A DNA stretch of 64,000 bases, taken from positions 1 through 64,000 of the forward strand of contig JADGNZ010000027.1 in assembly GCA_017883205.1 (NCBI GenBank), given 5' to 3'. The notes beneath the pieces are model-generated. The model was not told the origin of the DNA. It saw only the letters and a list, made by a program, of their open reading frames with translations, and searched no databases. Each line of letters opens with the position of its first letter. Positions within the stretch are counted from its first letter, which is position 1. A program made the position numbers and the translations under genes. Shown here in pieces: positions 17,734-27,100 of this stretch. The DNA comes from Thermoanaerobaculia bacterium. Lineage in GTDB: Bacteria; Acidobacteriota; Thermoanaerobaculia; Gp7-AA8.

Positions 17734-18705
17734 TCAATCCAGACTGGGCCTCGGATCTTTTGCGCTGGCCTTCCCCGCTTCGATCCAGCCGAGGCGGGTG
17801 ATCAGTGAGCCGAGGAGCGCTGAGGCCGCGGCCACGCGGCGGGCGCGCTTCGAGCGGATGCCGAGGAGGCGAAGTGCGAGCGGAAGGGGTCCGGAGAAGA
17901 AGCCGCCGATACGGATCGTGGCGCCGGTCGCACCGTGGCGCAGCGGCTCCCAGGCGATGCTCCTGTCGGACTCGATCTCAACGCCCATCGATGTCTCAGC
18001 GATCGCGGCGGCGAGGCCGAGCACGTTGAGCGCTCGGGCATCGTGACCGCGAAGCTCGAGGACCGCAGTCGCGGACGCCAGGGCGGACGCGCCGAAATGA
18101 ACCGGCAGCGTGCGGGCATGCGCGGCCCACACCGGGATCGCGGTCGCGCCAAGGAGCACGCCGGTGTAGGTGGACATGACCACGCCGGAGAGTGCGGCGA
18201 CGAACGCGGCGGCATCGCCGATGCGTGTCAGACCGAGCTCTTCTCCGATCGCCGCTGCGGCGCTGGCGGTGCCAAACAGTGACAACGTCCAGGCACCGAC
18301 CGACATCGGCGACTGCGGCTTGAAGACGCGGAGCATGTTGAGGAAACGTTCCGGCCTGCCGAGGTCGAGGATGAGCAGAGGGCCGGAAGCGGCTGCGCCG
18401 ATTGCGGCGATCCAGCGAGCGTCGCGCACGAGCTCGCGCGGGGCTCCGCTCAGTTGCGCTGCGAGCGCGAGGACCGAGGTTGCGCCGGCGGTGCCTCCGA
18501 CGAAGAAGTAGACAGGCACTTCCCACGTCCACACCGGCGGCTTGACGATCGGAAGTCCGTAGTAGCCATGTTCCGCATCCGCCTCGGGGAATGGCGATCC
18601 GGACGGGCGGACACCTTTCGCGTCGAGTTGTCCGAGGGCGGCTTGTTCGCGGATCTCGTCGAGGCGCTTTTCCGTCGCGTTGTCCGGAACACGCGGCGGT
18701 TTCAT
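17734..18705 (-). CDS. NrfD/PsrC-type membrane subunit of formate dehydrogenase
   Basis: 323 residues from the ATG at 18705, which overlaps the stop of the Fe-S gene as ATGA. A hydrophilic N-terminus (~60 residues) is followed by VKPPVWTWEVPVYFFVGGTA, the classic NrfD opening, and eight or so TM helices. NrfD subunits carry no haem; they exchange electrons and protons with quinone for the attached Fe-S subunit. Position directly after the four-cluster Fe-S gene assigns it to the formate dehydrogenase complex. Confidence 0.88.
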   Translation of the reverse strand: MKPPRVPDNATEKRLDEIREQAALGQLDAKGVRPSGSPFPEADAEHGYYGLPIVKPPVWTWEVPVYFFVGGTAGATSVLALAAQLSGAPRELVRDARWIAAIGAAASGPLLILDLGRPERFLNMLRVFKPQSPMSVGAWTLSLFGTASAAAAIGEELGLTRIGDAAAFVAALSGVVMSTYTGVLLGATAIPVWAAHARTLPVHFGASALASATAVLELRGHDARALNVLGLAAAIAETSMGVEIESDRSIAWEPLRHGATGATIRIGGFFSGPLPLALRLLGIRSKRARRVAAASALLGSLITRLGWIEAGKASAKDPRPSLD

Positions 18706-19535
18706 CGCGCACCTCGGCGGCGGGACGCCGCCGGGCCAGCCGGCGGGACGCCAGCGTTCCTTGCGCTGAGTGAGAACGCTGCGATCGACGCCGCAATCAT
18801 CACGCCGGCAGCGACTGCGTCGGCGCTCCATGATTGCTTCAACAGGCGCGTTGGCACCTCGGGACTTCTCGGCAAGTTGTAGGCGCGCGGATCGCCGCGC
18901 ACGATGAAGAAGGCGTGCGCTCCGCCGACGCTCGTCTCTTTCGGATTCCAGATCGTGGCGTCGTTCATCCCCGCTGCGTGAAGTTGCGCGATCCGCCGAT
19001 CGGCGGCGGCTTCCAGCTCATCGAGCTTGCCGAACAGGATCGATCCGGTCGGACACGCTTTCGCGCACGCCGGCTCCGCACCCGCTTTCTGCCGGTCGTA
19101 GCAGAACGTGCATTTGAACGCGCGGCCATCGCCGGGACGCCGGTCGATGACGCCAAACGGACACGACACGACGCAATAGCCGCAGCCGTTGCAGATGTCG
19201 GGCTGCACGAAGACGCTGCCGAATTCGGTACGCACGATCGAGCCGGTCGGACACGCTTCGAGGCATCCGGCGTTCTCGCAGTGCTTGCAGACATCGGACG
19301 AAAACTCCCACGTCATCCGCTCGGCAGAGTTTCCTCCGCAGCCGACTTGCGGCGGACGCTCGACGAACTTGACGTGACGGTACGTCGAGTGGCCGAGCGC
19401 GAGCGTGTTGTCGTACGAAAGCCCGCTCCAGACAAAGCCGTCGTCGGGGACGTCGTTCCATTCCTTGCACGCCACCTCGCACGCTTTGCAGCCGATGCAA
19501 AGGGTCGAATCGGTGAGGAAACCGGTGACGGCCAT
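18702..19535 (-). CDS. Formate dehydrogenase Fe-S (beta) subunit
   Basis: 277 residues (MAVTGFLTDSTLCIGCKACE). Four Cys clusters are visible: CIGCKACEVAC, CKHCENAGCLEAC, CNGCGYCVVSC and CTFCY...CAKAC, enough for four [4Fe-4S] clusters that pass electrons from the catalytic subunit to the NrfD subunit. A TM anchor lies at ~240-258. The last ~19 residues (RNAGVPPAGPAASRRRGAR) are encoded by a family D repeat. ATGA overlap with nrfD shows coupling. The catalytic gene is separated from it by two secreted propeller-like genes, which is unusual for this operon. Confidence 0.92.
   Translation of the reverse strand: MAVTGFLTDSTLCIGCKACEVACKEWNDVPDDGFVWSGLSYDNTLALGHSTYRHVKFVERPPQVGCGGNSAERMTWEFSSDVCKHCENAGCLEACPTGSIVRTEFGSVFVQPDICNGCGYCVVSCPFGVIDRRPGDGRAFKCTFCYDRQKAGAEPACAKACPTGSILFGKLDELEAAADRRIAQLHAAGMNDATIWNPKETSVGGAHAFFIVRGDPRAYNLPRSPEVPTRLLKQSWSADAVAAGVMIAASIAAFSLSARNAGVPPAGPAASRRRGAR
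18713..18760. repeat. Family D repeat forming the 3' end of the Fe-S subunit gene
   Basis: Contains GGCGGGACGCCGCCGGGCCA and GCCGGCGGGACGCCAGCG. Read on the minus strand it encodes AGVPPAGPAASRRR, replacing or extending the tail of the Fe-S subunit after its TM anchor. Confidence 0.7.
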
Positions 19536-19576
19536 GCGAAAGCGAGCTTATCGCATTCGAAATGAGCGCCGACGCA

Positions 19577-21706
19577 TCAGCGATTCTGCGGCCGCCGTCG
19601 TGGCAGACTGATGCTCTGCGCGACAATCACCGACGTTGCGTTTCCAACGGCCCGTGAATAGATGAACGTGAAACGGTCCGAGGGATCGACGACAAAATCT
19701 CCGGTACCGATCTGCGGAACATCGATCGTGTCGAGTGCGACGCCCGCCGACGACGTCAGCGCGACCCGGCCTCCCGCCAGTGCAGCGAATCCCTCGGCTA
19801 TCGCGTGGCTTCGAATGCGCGTTACACGAGTTGGCCACGCGAAGTCGATGACCTTGCCCAGTTGTTTACCGCTGGAATCGAAGAGCGCTTGCCGCAGGAT
19901 GTTGCCCGGCCGGCCCCACGACGCGAGCACGCGATCTCCGTTGCTAGCCAACGACGGCAAACCAAGTGCGCCATCTACGGAGTCGAGCGTCAGCGGCGCC
20001 GAGGCCGCGCCACCGGCGCTGATCGAGGAGAGCTCGATGCGGTCGGCAAGCGGCTGTCCCGGAGCGGCCGACTCGCGCCACGTCAGGAAAAAGGACTTTC
20101 CGCTCCAGGCCACCGACGGCTCCGAGTGAACGGGAGTCGTTGTCGACACGGGCATGCTGCCTGAGGAGAGAACGCCACCATCGCTGTTGACGATTGCGAA
20201 CTGGACGGCGCTCGGCGTCGCGATCGATCCCCAAGCCACCAGCCATTCCCTGCCATCGAACGCGGCTGATGGAGCGATCCCCGCCGTCAGCGGAAGCGTG
20301 GCGATGACGGCGTTCGTCGCGCCATCGACGATCGTCATGCGGATTTTCGGCGATTCCACCGCCCCCTCGGTCCACAGCACCATGGTTCGCGCGGCGCCAG
20401 CGGAAACAACCGGCGTGGTTTGATCGGCCGCAGTTGCGAAGACGACGCGATCGGCAAGCTTGGTTCCGTACTGTGTGAGCCCGCCGAGATGAACCTGAGA
20501 ATGATTAGCGGCCTTGCTGTATTCGGCCCATACCGCGCTCACCGAGCCGTCGCTGCGGCGCTCCGCCGCAGGCGGAAGGGCATCGGAGATTCTGCGTCCG
20601 GCGGCGGCACCCGCGAGCGGCGTGTCGCTCAGCGGAGCAACGGCCGCGCGCATCACATCGCCGTCTGTCGAACGATCGGCCCACGTGAGGAAGGTCGTCG
20701 TCGAGGAGATCGAGATCGTCGCATCGTGTTGCCACTCGTTCGAGCAATGCGGTTCGAAGAACGCGTCGAGCGGCGAGGTGCAAACGACCGAACGAGTTGC
20801 GTCCGCTTTACGCTGCCACGCGGCTACTGTCCTGCCATCCCTCGACGCGGCGGAGGGAAGATCGATGTGACCACGTGCGAAGATCGCGGAGTTTGACAGC
20901 GTCCCATCCGCGAGTATGCGAGCCGAACGAAGATCGGACCGGTCGTCCCAGATCAAAGCGTACCCACCTGAGATTCCGGTGATGGCTGCGTGCGGTCCGT
21001 TCAGCAAAGCCGGCGTTCGCGTCTCGCCCGTCGCGGAAACCGGCTGGATCATGAGAGTTTGACCGGCTGCAGTAAACACCGCCGGCAAAACCATGAAGTC
21101 GGCGCCGGATGCAGCCGCGTAGAGTGGAACGCCTCCTGCGGACGTGAGCGAAATCGGCTGTGCATGAAGATCGCGATCAAGGAGCGCGACTCCCCGATTC
21201 CAAGTCACCAGATACTCGGAGCCGTTCCACGCAATCGTGGTCAGGTACGAATACGGGTTCACCTCAGACACAAGTGTCACTGGCAGAACGTCGATGAGCG
21301 AGCCGTCCTCGCGGACGCGCACGCCGACGACGGAAGGTGTCAGCAGCGAGCCGGTCGTCGAGCCTTCGATGCCCCAAACGATGAGGTATTCGTAACCGTT
21401 CCAGACGACCGAAGGGAACTCACCCTTTCCTATCACCGTCGGAAACGGCTGAAGAGGAACGCCGTCAGCACCGATCGCGGATAGGTAAATCGTGACTGGA
21501 GGTTCTAAAATCGAAGCCCAGTTTGGATTCGGCGACGCCTCCCACACCACGAGATATCCAGCGCCGCTGGAAGCCACCTTCGCACTCCGACGATAAGGCG
21601 CCGCGTCGAAAATCGGTGACGAGATTTGTATCTCCGTGGCCGCGCTCAAGGAGTGAAAGGCCGAGAGAAGGAGAACGACGATGACTGCCAGCCTTGGGAT
21701 ATGCAC
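19577..21706 (-). CDS. Secreted propeller-like protein, copy B
   Basis: 709 residues with a signal peptide (MHIPRLAVIVVLLLSAFHSL). At least eight repeats of the type S-x-A/V-W-N-G-x-E-Y-L-V-x-W are spread through the chain (SVVWNGYEYLIVWG, TIAWNGSEYLVTWN, AAFDGREWLVAWG), suggesting a beta-propeller. It is a clear but diverged paralog of the gene at 21876-24077, roughly 40% identical by eye in the N-terminal part. It lies between the two formate dehydrogenase genes but has no obvious redox motif (no Cys-rich or haem sites). Function unknown. Confidence 0.8.
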   Translation of the reverse strand: MHIPRLAVIVVLLLSAFHSLSAATEIQISSPIFDAAPYRRSAKVASSGAGYLVVWEASPNPNWASILEPPVTIYLSAIGADGVPLQPFPTVIGKGEFPSVVWNGYEYLIVWGIEGSTTGSLLTPSVVGVRVREDGSLIDVLPVTLVSEVNPYSYLTTIAWNGSEYLVTWNRGVALLDRDLHAQPISLTSAGGVPLYAAASGADFMVLPAVFTAAGQTLMIQPVSATGETRTPALLNGPHAAITGISGGYALIWDDRSDLRSARILADGTLSNSAIFARGHIDLPSAASRDGRTVAAWQRKADATRSVVCTSPLDAFFEPHCSNEWQHDATISISSTTTFLTWADRSTDGDVMRAAVAPLSDTPLAGAAAGRRISDALPPAAERRSDGSVSAVWAEYSKAANHSQVHLGGLTQYGTKLADRVVFATAADQTTPVVSAGAARTMVLWTEGAVESPKIRMTIVDGATNAVIATLPLTAGIAPSAAFDGREWLVAWGSIATPSAVQFAIVNSDGGVLSSGSMPVSTTTPVHSEPSVAWSGKSFFLTWRESAAPGQPLADRIELSSISAGGAASAPLTLDSVDGALGLPSLASNGDRVLASWGRPGNILRQALFDSSGKQLGKVIDFAWPTRVTRIRSHAIAEGFAALAGGRVALTSSAGVALDTIDVPQIGTGDFVVDPSDRFTFIYSRAVGNATSVIVAQSISLPRRRPQNR

Positions 21707-21751
21707 GTTGTTACGGATTATCGCCGAATTCAGTCGCTAAATCCGAAGTGC

Positions 21752-21809
21752 GCCGGCTCGCTCTTGCGCACGCTTCACGTCAGCGCTTTTGCTTCCACAA
21801 TGCGAACGC
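21752..21809 (-). pseudogene. Remnant of the 3' end of the formate dehydrogenase catalytic gene
   Basis: Aligns without gaps to 24136-24193, the last codons of the intact gene, with about 7 mismatches in 57 positions. The remnant reads VRIVEAKALT-stop-SVRKSEPA where the intact gene reads VRIMEAKALTCSVRRSEPAE. It directly abuts the Fe-S subunit remnant (21811-21863), an order opposite to that of the intact genes. Confidence 0.88.
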
Positions 21810-21810
21810 G

Positions 21811-21863
21811 CTTAGCAGCCGATGCAAAGGGGTCGAGTCAGTGAGGAAGCCGGTCACGGCCAT
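21811..21863 (-). pseudogene. Remnant of the 5' end of the Fe-S subunit gene
   Basis: Aligns to 19484-19535, the first 17 codons of the intact gene (MAVTGFLTDSTLCIGC), with about five mismatches and one inserted base (four G instead of three), which shifts the frame. The similarity extends a little upstream (ATCGCATTCG word shared at 21874 and 19550). It marks the breakpoint of a duplication with the adjacent catalytic-gene remnant. Confidence 0.88.
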
Positions 21864-21875
21864 CGAGCAATGAGC

Positions 21876-24077
21876 CTATCGCATTCGCGACGGACGACCT
21901 CGGGTTGGCACGACCGATCGGATGAAGGCGCGGTACGTGTTGCCGAACGACTCGTCGGGAGTTGCATAACGGTTGTAAGCGATCGTGAAGCGGTCATCGC
22001 CGTTGACGAGAAAATCGGAGATGTAGGTCTGGGAGAGATCGATGGTGCCCCAGATCTTGCCGTCGAGCGAAGTCAGAACAATCCCCGTCGACACAAGCGT
22101 GGCAAACCCACTTGGAGACGGCCGGGAGCGCGTGCGATAGACCGCGGGCGACCACCGCACGGCCACGTTCGCAGCGACCCTCGTGCCTTGATCGTCGAGT
22201 AACGCCTGGCGAACCTCACCGCCATATCCGCCCCCCGAGAGTGCGGCCCATGTGACGAGCACCCGGTTGCCGTTCGCAGCCACCGATGGCGCGGAAAGAC
22301 CCCACTCATTCCCGCCATCATCGAGGACCAATGGTGCCGACGCCTGCCAGCCGGCCTGGCCCGATTTCGCGATGCGTGATGTAACGATTCGGGAGCCCTG
22401 CGCCCCGTTATTTCTCAGTTCCGACCACGCGATCACGAAGCCACCGTTGACTCCTGTGACCGCCTCCACCTGCGTCGCGTACGACGGCTGGTCGATCGAG
22501 CCGGTCTGTAGGACGCGCCCGGCAAGATCGATGATCGTGTACTGAATCCCACCGGAGACCACGAGCCATTCGTTGCCGTCAAACGCAACCGCCTCGTCGA
22601 AGTCGTTGCCGACGATGACAACGGGCGGGGAGGAGAAGGGGCCTGTGATGCCCACAACGGTGGCAATCCATGGCGTGAGTCCGAGCGTTCCCTCCCGCCA
22701 GAGGACAAGGGCCCGGTTCCCTCCGAGCGAGATTCGCGGGTTGTTTTGATCGCCGCCGTCAGGAGCGACTGCTCGATCGGGCATAGCGACACCGCTCGGA
22801 TCAAGTCCTCCGATCCGAATTTCACCAAGCCGCGTGGAGGGATTGATCTCGCTCCACACAGCCGTGACTCCGCCGTCCGCCCGGCGCTCCATAGACGGCG
22901 GCCCCTGCGCTGCGGCTGCCTCGGAGACGATTCTTCCCTCGCCGCTCGCCGCATGTGGCAGCGCATAACTCGGAACCACTTCGATGCGCACATCGTCGAC
23001 CTCATCCGTGCGATCGCTCCACGCGAGCAGGTACGTTCCCAGCGCCGCGCCGATGGATGGATCGTGTTGACGGTTGTCGTTTTCTTCCGAGCAGACGGGT
23101 TGGGATTCGAGATCGAGGCGCGCTGTGCAAACGCGCGTGTTGTTGCTCGACGGACTATGCGGACTCTCGGTCCACGACGCCACCACCGCTCCGTTCGCAG
23201 CCGCCACGCGCTCGAACAACGTCGGTGATGTGGTCAAAGTGATCGGATGAAGTTCGGAGCCTGCACGCGCTGCCCGAAGACCCGTCCTGCTGCTCCAAAG
23301 CAGTTCGTAGCTGCCATCGACCGCCGTGAGCGACGCGGTCCATGCGGGCTCGATGTCGCGGGCTATCCCGGCCTCGCCCGCTGCTGAAATGGGAAGAAGG
23401 CGAAGCATATGCGGGCCGGGTAGCGGGTCGGGCAACGTCCCAGCGATGAGAAAGTCCGCGCCATCCGAGGCCACGCTCGTGGGCTGGCCGGCGGCCGAAA
23501 TATCAATCCGGCGAATCTGCAGATCGGGGCTGATCAGCGCGGCGCCAACCGTGTAGCCGCTCCAGCAAACCAGATAGGAAGCCCCATTCCAGGCCACGGA
23601 CGTGACGGAGGTGTAGGCATTCGTCTCATTCGCCACGACCACCTGCACCAGGTCGATCGGCGTTCCGTCTTCGGAGACGCGCACCATGGCCGCCACCGGA
23701 AGCGGAGTGACGGATCCGAATCGCGACCCACGCTCGCCCATGACCACCAGATACTCGCGCCCATTCCATGCAATCGACGGCGCCAAACCGTAGCCGATCA
23801 CGGTAGGCACTGCCCGCAGCGGGCTGCCCGACTCATCGAACGCGCGGACCATGATCGTACCGGGCGGGTAGTACTCCATCGACCGCTCTTCCCATGCCAC
23901 GAGATAGCCGTGGCCGCTGCTGGCTACCGCAGTGCCGAAGCGGAAGGCTGGAGTGTTCGAAGGGCCGAAACGTGGAGGCGCCAACGGGATTTCGACGGCG
24001 GCGACTGCGGCGGAGACAACAACGAAGAGAGCGATGAGGACGATGAAAGTAACCTGGGGCAAGCGGGACAGGGACAT
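21876..24077 (-). CDS. Secreted propeller-like protein, copy A
   Basis: 733 residues with a signal peptide (~1-28, hydrophobic core VTFIVLIALFVVVSAAVAAV). Same repeat word as copy B: SIAWNGREYLVV, SVAWNGASYLVCW, VAFDGNEWLVV, SVAANGNRVLVTW, consistent with a multi-blade propeller. Begins 36 bp after the catalytic formate dehydrogenase gene. The C-terminus ends GRPSRMR; copy B ends RRRPQNR. No enzyme motif is recognised. Placement inside the fdh locus may come from an old insertion rather than a functional link. Confidence 0.8.
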   Translation of the reverse strand: MSLSRLPQVTFIVLIALFVVVSAAVAAVEIPLAPPRFGPSNTPAFRFGTAVASSGHGYLVAWEERSMEYYPPGTIMVRAFDESGSPLRAVPTVIGYGLAPSIAWNGREYLVVMGERGSRFGSVTPLPVAAMVRVSEDGTPIDLVQVVVANETNAYTSVTSVAWNGASYLVCWSGYTVGAALISPDLQIRRIDISAAGQPTSVASDGADFLIAGTLPDPLPGPHMLRLLPISAAGEAGIARDIEPAWTASLTAVDGSYELLWSSRTGLRAARAGSELHPITLTTSPTLFERVAAANGAVVASWTESPHSPSSNNTRVCTARLDLESQPVCSEENDNRQHDPSIGAALGTYLLAWSDRTDEVDDVRIEVVPSYALPHAASGEGRIVSEAAAAQGPPSMERRADGGVTAVWSEINPSTRLGEIRIGGLDPSGVAMPDRAVAPDGGDQNNPRISLGGNRALVLWREGTLGLTPWIATVVGITGPFSSPPVVIVGNDFDEAVAFDGNEWLVVSGGIQYTIIDLAGRVLQTGSIDQPSYATQVEAVTGVNGGFVIAWSELRNNGAQGSRIVTSRIAKSGQAGWQASAPLVLDDGGNEWGLSAPSVAANGNRVLVTWAALSGGGYGGEVRQALLDDQGTRVAANVAVRWSPAVYRTRSRPSPSGFATLVSTGIVLTSLDGKIWGTIDLSQTYISDFLVNGDDRFTIAYNRYATPDESFGNTYRAFIRSVVPTRGRPSRMR

Positions 24078-24113
24078 GCCTCGGATACGGCCTTCGGCCT
24101 CAATTCGTTTGCG

Positions 24114-27100
24114 TCATCGCGCGAAGCCGAGCTCTGCCGGCTCGCTCCTCCGCACGCTGCACGTCAGTGCTTTTGCTTCCATGATGCGCACGTTGGGCTC
24201 TTCGGAAATGGCCACGAGGTCGTTGACGACGTCGCCGCGCACGAGGCCGCGTCCGCCCCAGTGATACGGGAGGCCGACCTGATGCACGCGCTTGCCTTGC
24301 ACATCGAGCGATGGCATGCGCCCGGTGACGAGCGCGCGCGCTTCGATCTCGCCGCGTGCCGTCGACACGATGACGTGATCACCGTTGATGACGCCGATGT
24401 GCGCCGCCAGCTCGGGCGAGAGCTCGGCGAAGAGCTCGGGCTGCAACTCGGCGAGATGCGCAAGCGTGCGGGACATGCCGCCGGCGGTGTGATGCTCGGT
24501 CAGGCGATAGGTCGTCAGCACGTACGGGAAGCGCGCGTCGGGCGACGTCGCGTAGGCGTTGTCGGGGCGCTCTTTGCGATCCGAGGCAGGATTCGTGAGC
24601 TGATCGGGATAGAGATCGTTGACGAGGTTCGATTCGAGCGGCTCGTAGTGCGCGGGGAGCGGTCCGTCCTTCAAGCCTGACGGGACGAAGAGCCAGCCGG
24701 CTCCGTCGGGATGCATGATGAATGGCGCGTCGCCGCGAAGCGCCGCATCGCCACCTTTCTCCTGATCGCCTTCGAAATCGGGGCGCTTGGTTTTCGTGAA
24801 GTCGGCGACGTCGTCGCCAGCCCACTCCCTTTTCGCTTCATCCCACCAGACGAGCTTCTTCCGCTCACTCCACGGCGTCCCGTCTGGCGCGGCAGAGGCG
24901 CGGTTGTAGAGGATGCGCCGGTCCATCGGCCAGGCGTAGCCCCACCCGTGCGCATACTTCCCTTTCGCCGCGCGGCCATTCGCTTTGTTCTCGCCGTCGT
25001 AGACGCCTGAGTAGATCCAGCAGCCGGATGCGGTCGATCCATCGGCCTTCAGTTCGCTGAAGTTCTTGATGGAGGAACGCGAAGAATGAAGGTTGAAGGA
25101 TGAAGGATGAATGGAGCCGGCAGCTGCACGTTCATCCTTCGTCCTTCCGCCTTCATCCTTCATCCTTCCGCCTTCATCCTTCGTCCTTCCGCCTTCATCC
25201 TTCATCCTTCCGCCTTCATCCTTCCAGCCGTGTATCTCGCGCAGCACCGCATCGGCACTCGGCTCTTCGATCGCGCCATGGCACGGGTAGTCCCACGTCA
25301 GCGCGCGGAGTCCGGCATCGCGCGGCGCGTCGGTGGCCTTCTCCTTCAGCAGCCGGCCGAGGTGATAGATGAAGTGGAGCTCGCTGCGGGCGTCGCCGGG
25401 AGGATCGATGGCCTGCTCGCGCCATTGCAGAAGTCGTTGCGTGTTCGTGAACGTCCCTTCTTTCTCGACGTGCGACGCGGCGGGAAAAAGGAAGACTTCG
25501 GTCTCGATCTCTTCCGTCCGCAGCTCGCCGTTCGCGATCTCGGGGGAGTCGAGCCAGAACGTGGCCGTCTCCGTCTCGACGAGGTCGCGCACGACGAGCC
25601 ACTTCAATTTCGATAACGCTCTTCGTTCCAGCCGCGCGTTGGGCGCGCCGACAGCCGGGTTCTGGCCCATCACGAACAGGCCCTCGAGCTTGCCGTCGGC
25701 CATGTCGAGCCAGTAGCCGAAGTGCGAGTGATCGCCGGTCAGCCTTGGCAGCCATTCGAAGCCGAAGTCGTTCTCTTTAGTCGCCGCGTCGCCGTAGTAA
25801 GCCTTGAGCAGCGACACGATGTACTTGTCGATGTTGTTCCACCATCCCGCCGGCGACTTGTGCGTCTTGATCCACGCAGCGAGACTGTTGTCGCCGTCCG
25901 CGCTGTGCTTCGGCATCGGCAGATAGCCGGGCAGGATGTCGAAGAGCGTGGGGATGTCGGTCGATCCCTGAATCGATGCGTGGCCGCGCAGCGCCATGAT
26001 GCCGCCGCCCGGACGGCCGATGTTACCGAGGAGGAGCTGCAGGATCGCCGCGGCGCGAATGATCTGCACTCCCGACGAGTGCTGCGTCCAGCCAACCGCG
26101 TAACAGATCGCGCCGGTCTTCTCGCGTCCGGAAGCGCTGGTGAAGATGTCAGCCACTTCGAGGAAGCGCTCCCGCGGGATGCCACAGTTCTGCTCGACCA
26201 TCTCCGGCGTGTAGCGCGCGAAGTGGCGCTTCAACACCTGGAAGACACATCGCGGATGTTGCAGCGTCGGATCGCGTTCCGGCTCCGCGCCTTCGTACAT
26301 CCACGTTTTCGTGTCGTAGCTTCTTGTCTCCGGATCCCAGCCGCTGAAGAGGCCACCGAGGTCTTCGGTGTCGCGAAAGTCCTCGCGCAGAATCGTGGCG
26401 GCGTTCGTGTACGGGATGACGTACTCGCGAAAGTAGCGCTCGTTGCTGAGCGTGTAGTTGATCATCGCGCCGAGGAAGACGATGTCGCTTCCTGCGCGAA
26501 GAGGCAGCCAGTAATCCGCCATCGCCGAGGTGCGGTTGAAACGCGGATCGACGTGGATGATCGTCGCGCCGTTCTTCTCACGCGCTTCGATGACCCACTG
26601 GAATCCGACCGGATGGTTCTCGGCCATCGACGAGCCCATGATGAGGATGGCATCGGCGTTGGCGAGATCCTGCTGCGCCGTCGTCGCACCACCCCGTCCC
26701 AGCGACGTCCCCAGACCGGGGACGGTGGAGCTGTGTCATATCCGGGCCTGGTTGCTGATGCAAACCATGCCCAGACCTGCTGTGAAGAGTTTCTTGATGA
26801 GGTAGTTCTCTTCGTTGTCGAGCGTGGCGCCGCCGAGGTGGGCCATGCCGGTGCATTGCATGACGGACTTGCCGTCGAGCGTCTCCGTGAAGGTGCGATT
26901 GCGCGTCTCCCACATCCGCCGCGCCACCATGCGCATGGCCTGATCGAGCGGCAGCTCGGTCCATGTGCGCGAGCGCGGCGCGCGATACTTCACTTTCGTT
27001 GCCCGCCCGTCGTGCGTGACGAGTTGATACGAGGCGGAGCCTTTGGGACAGAGATGCCCGCGCGATATCGGCGACTCCGGATCGCCCTCGATCGACACGA

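Noticed and set aside
25100-25226. CRISPR array
   Set aside because: Units are directly adjacent without unique spacers and lie within a coding frame; no cas genes are present.
26639-26738. Apparent frameshift or split of the formate dehydrogenase gene
   Set aside because: The frame is unchanged across the TGA, the surrounding residues match the Sec site and a SECIS hairpin follows; selenocysteine explains it fully.
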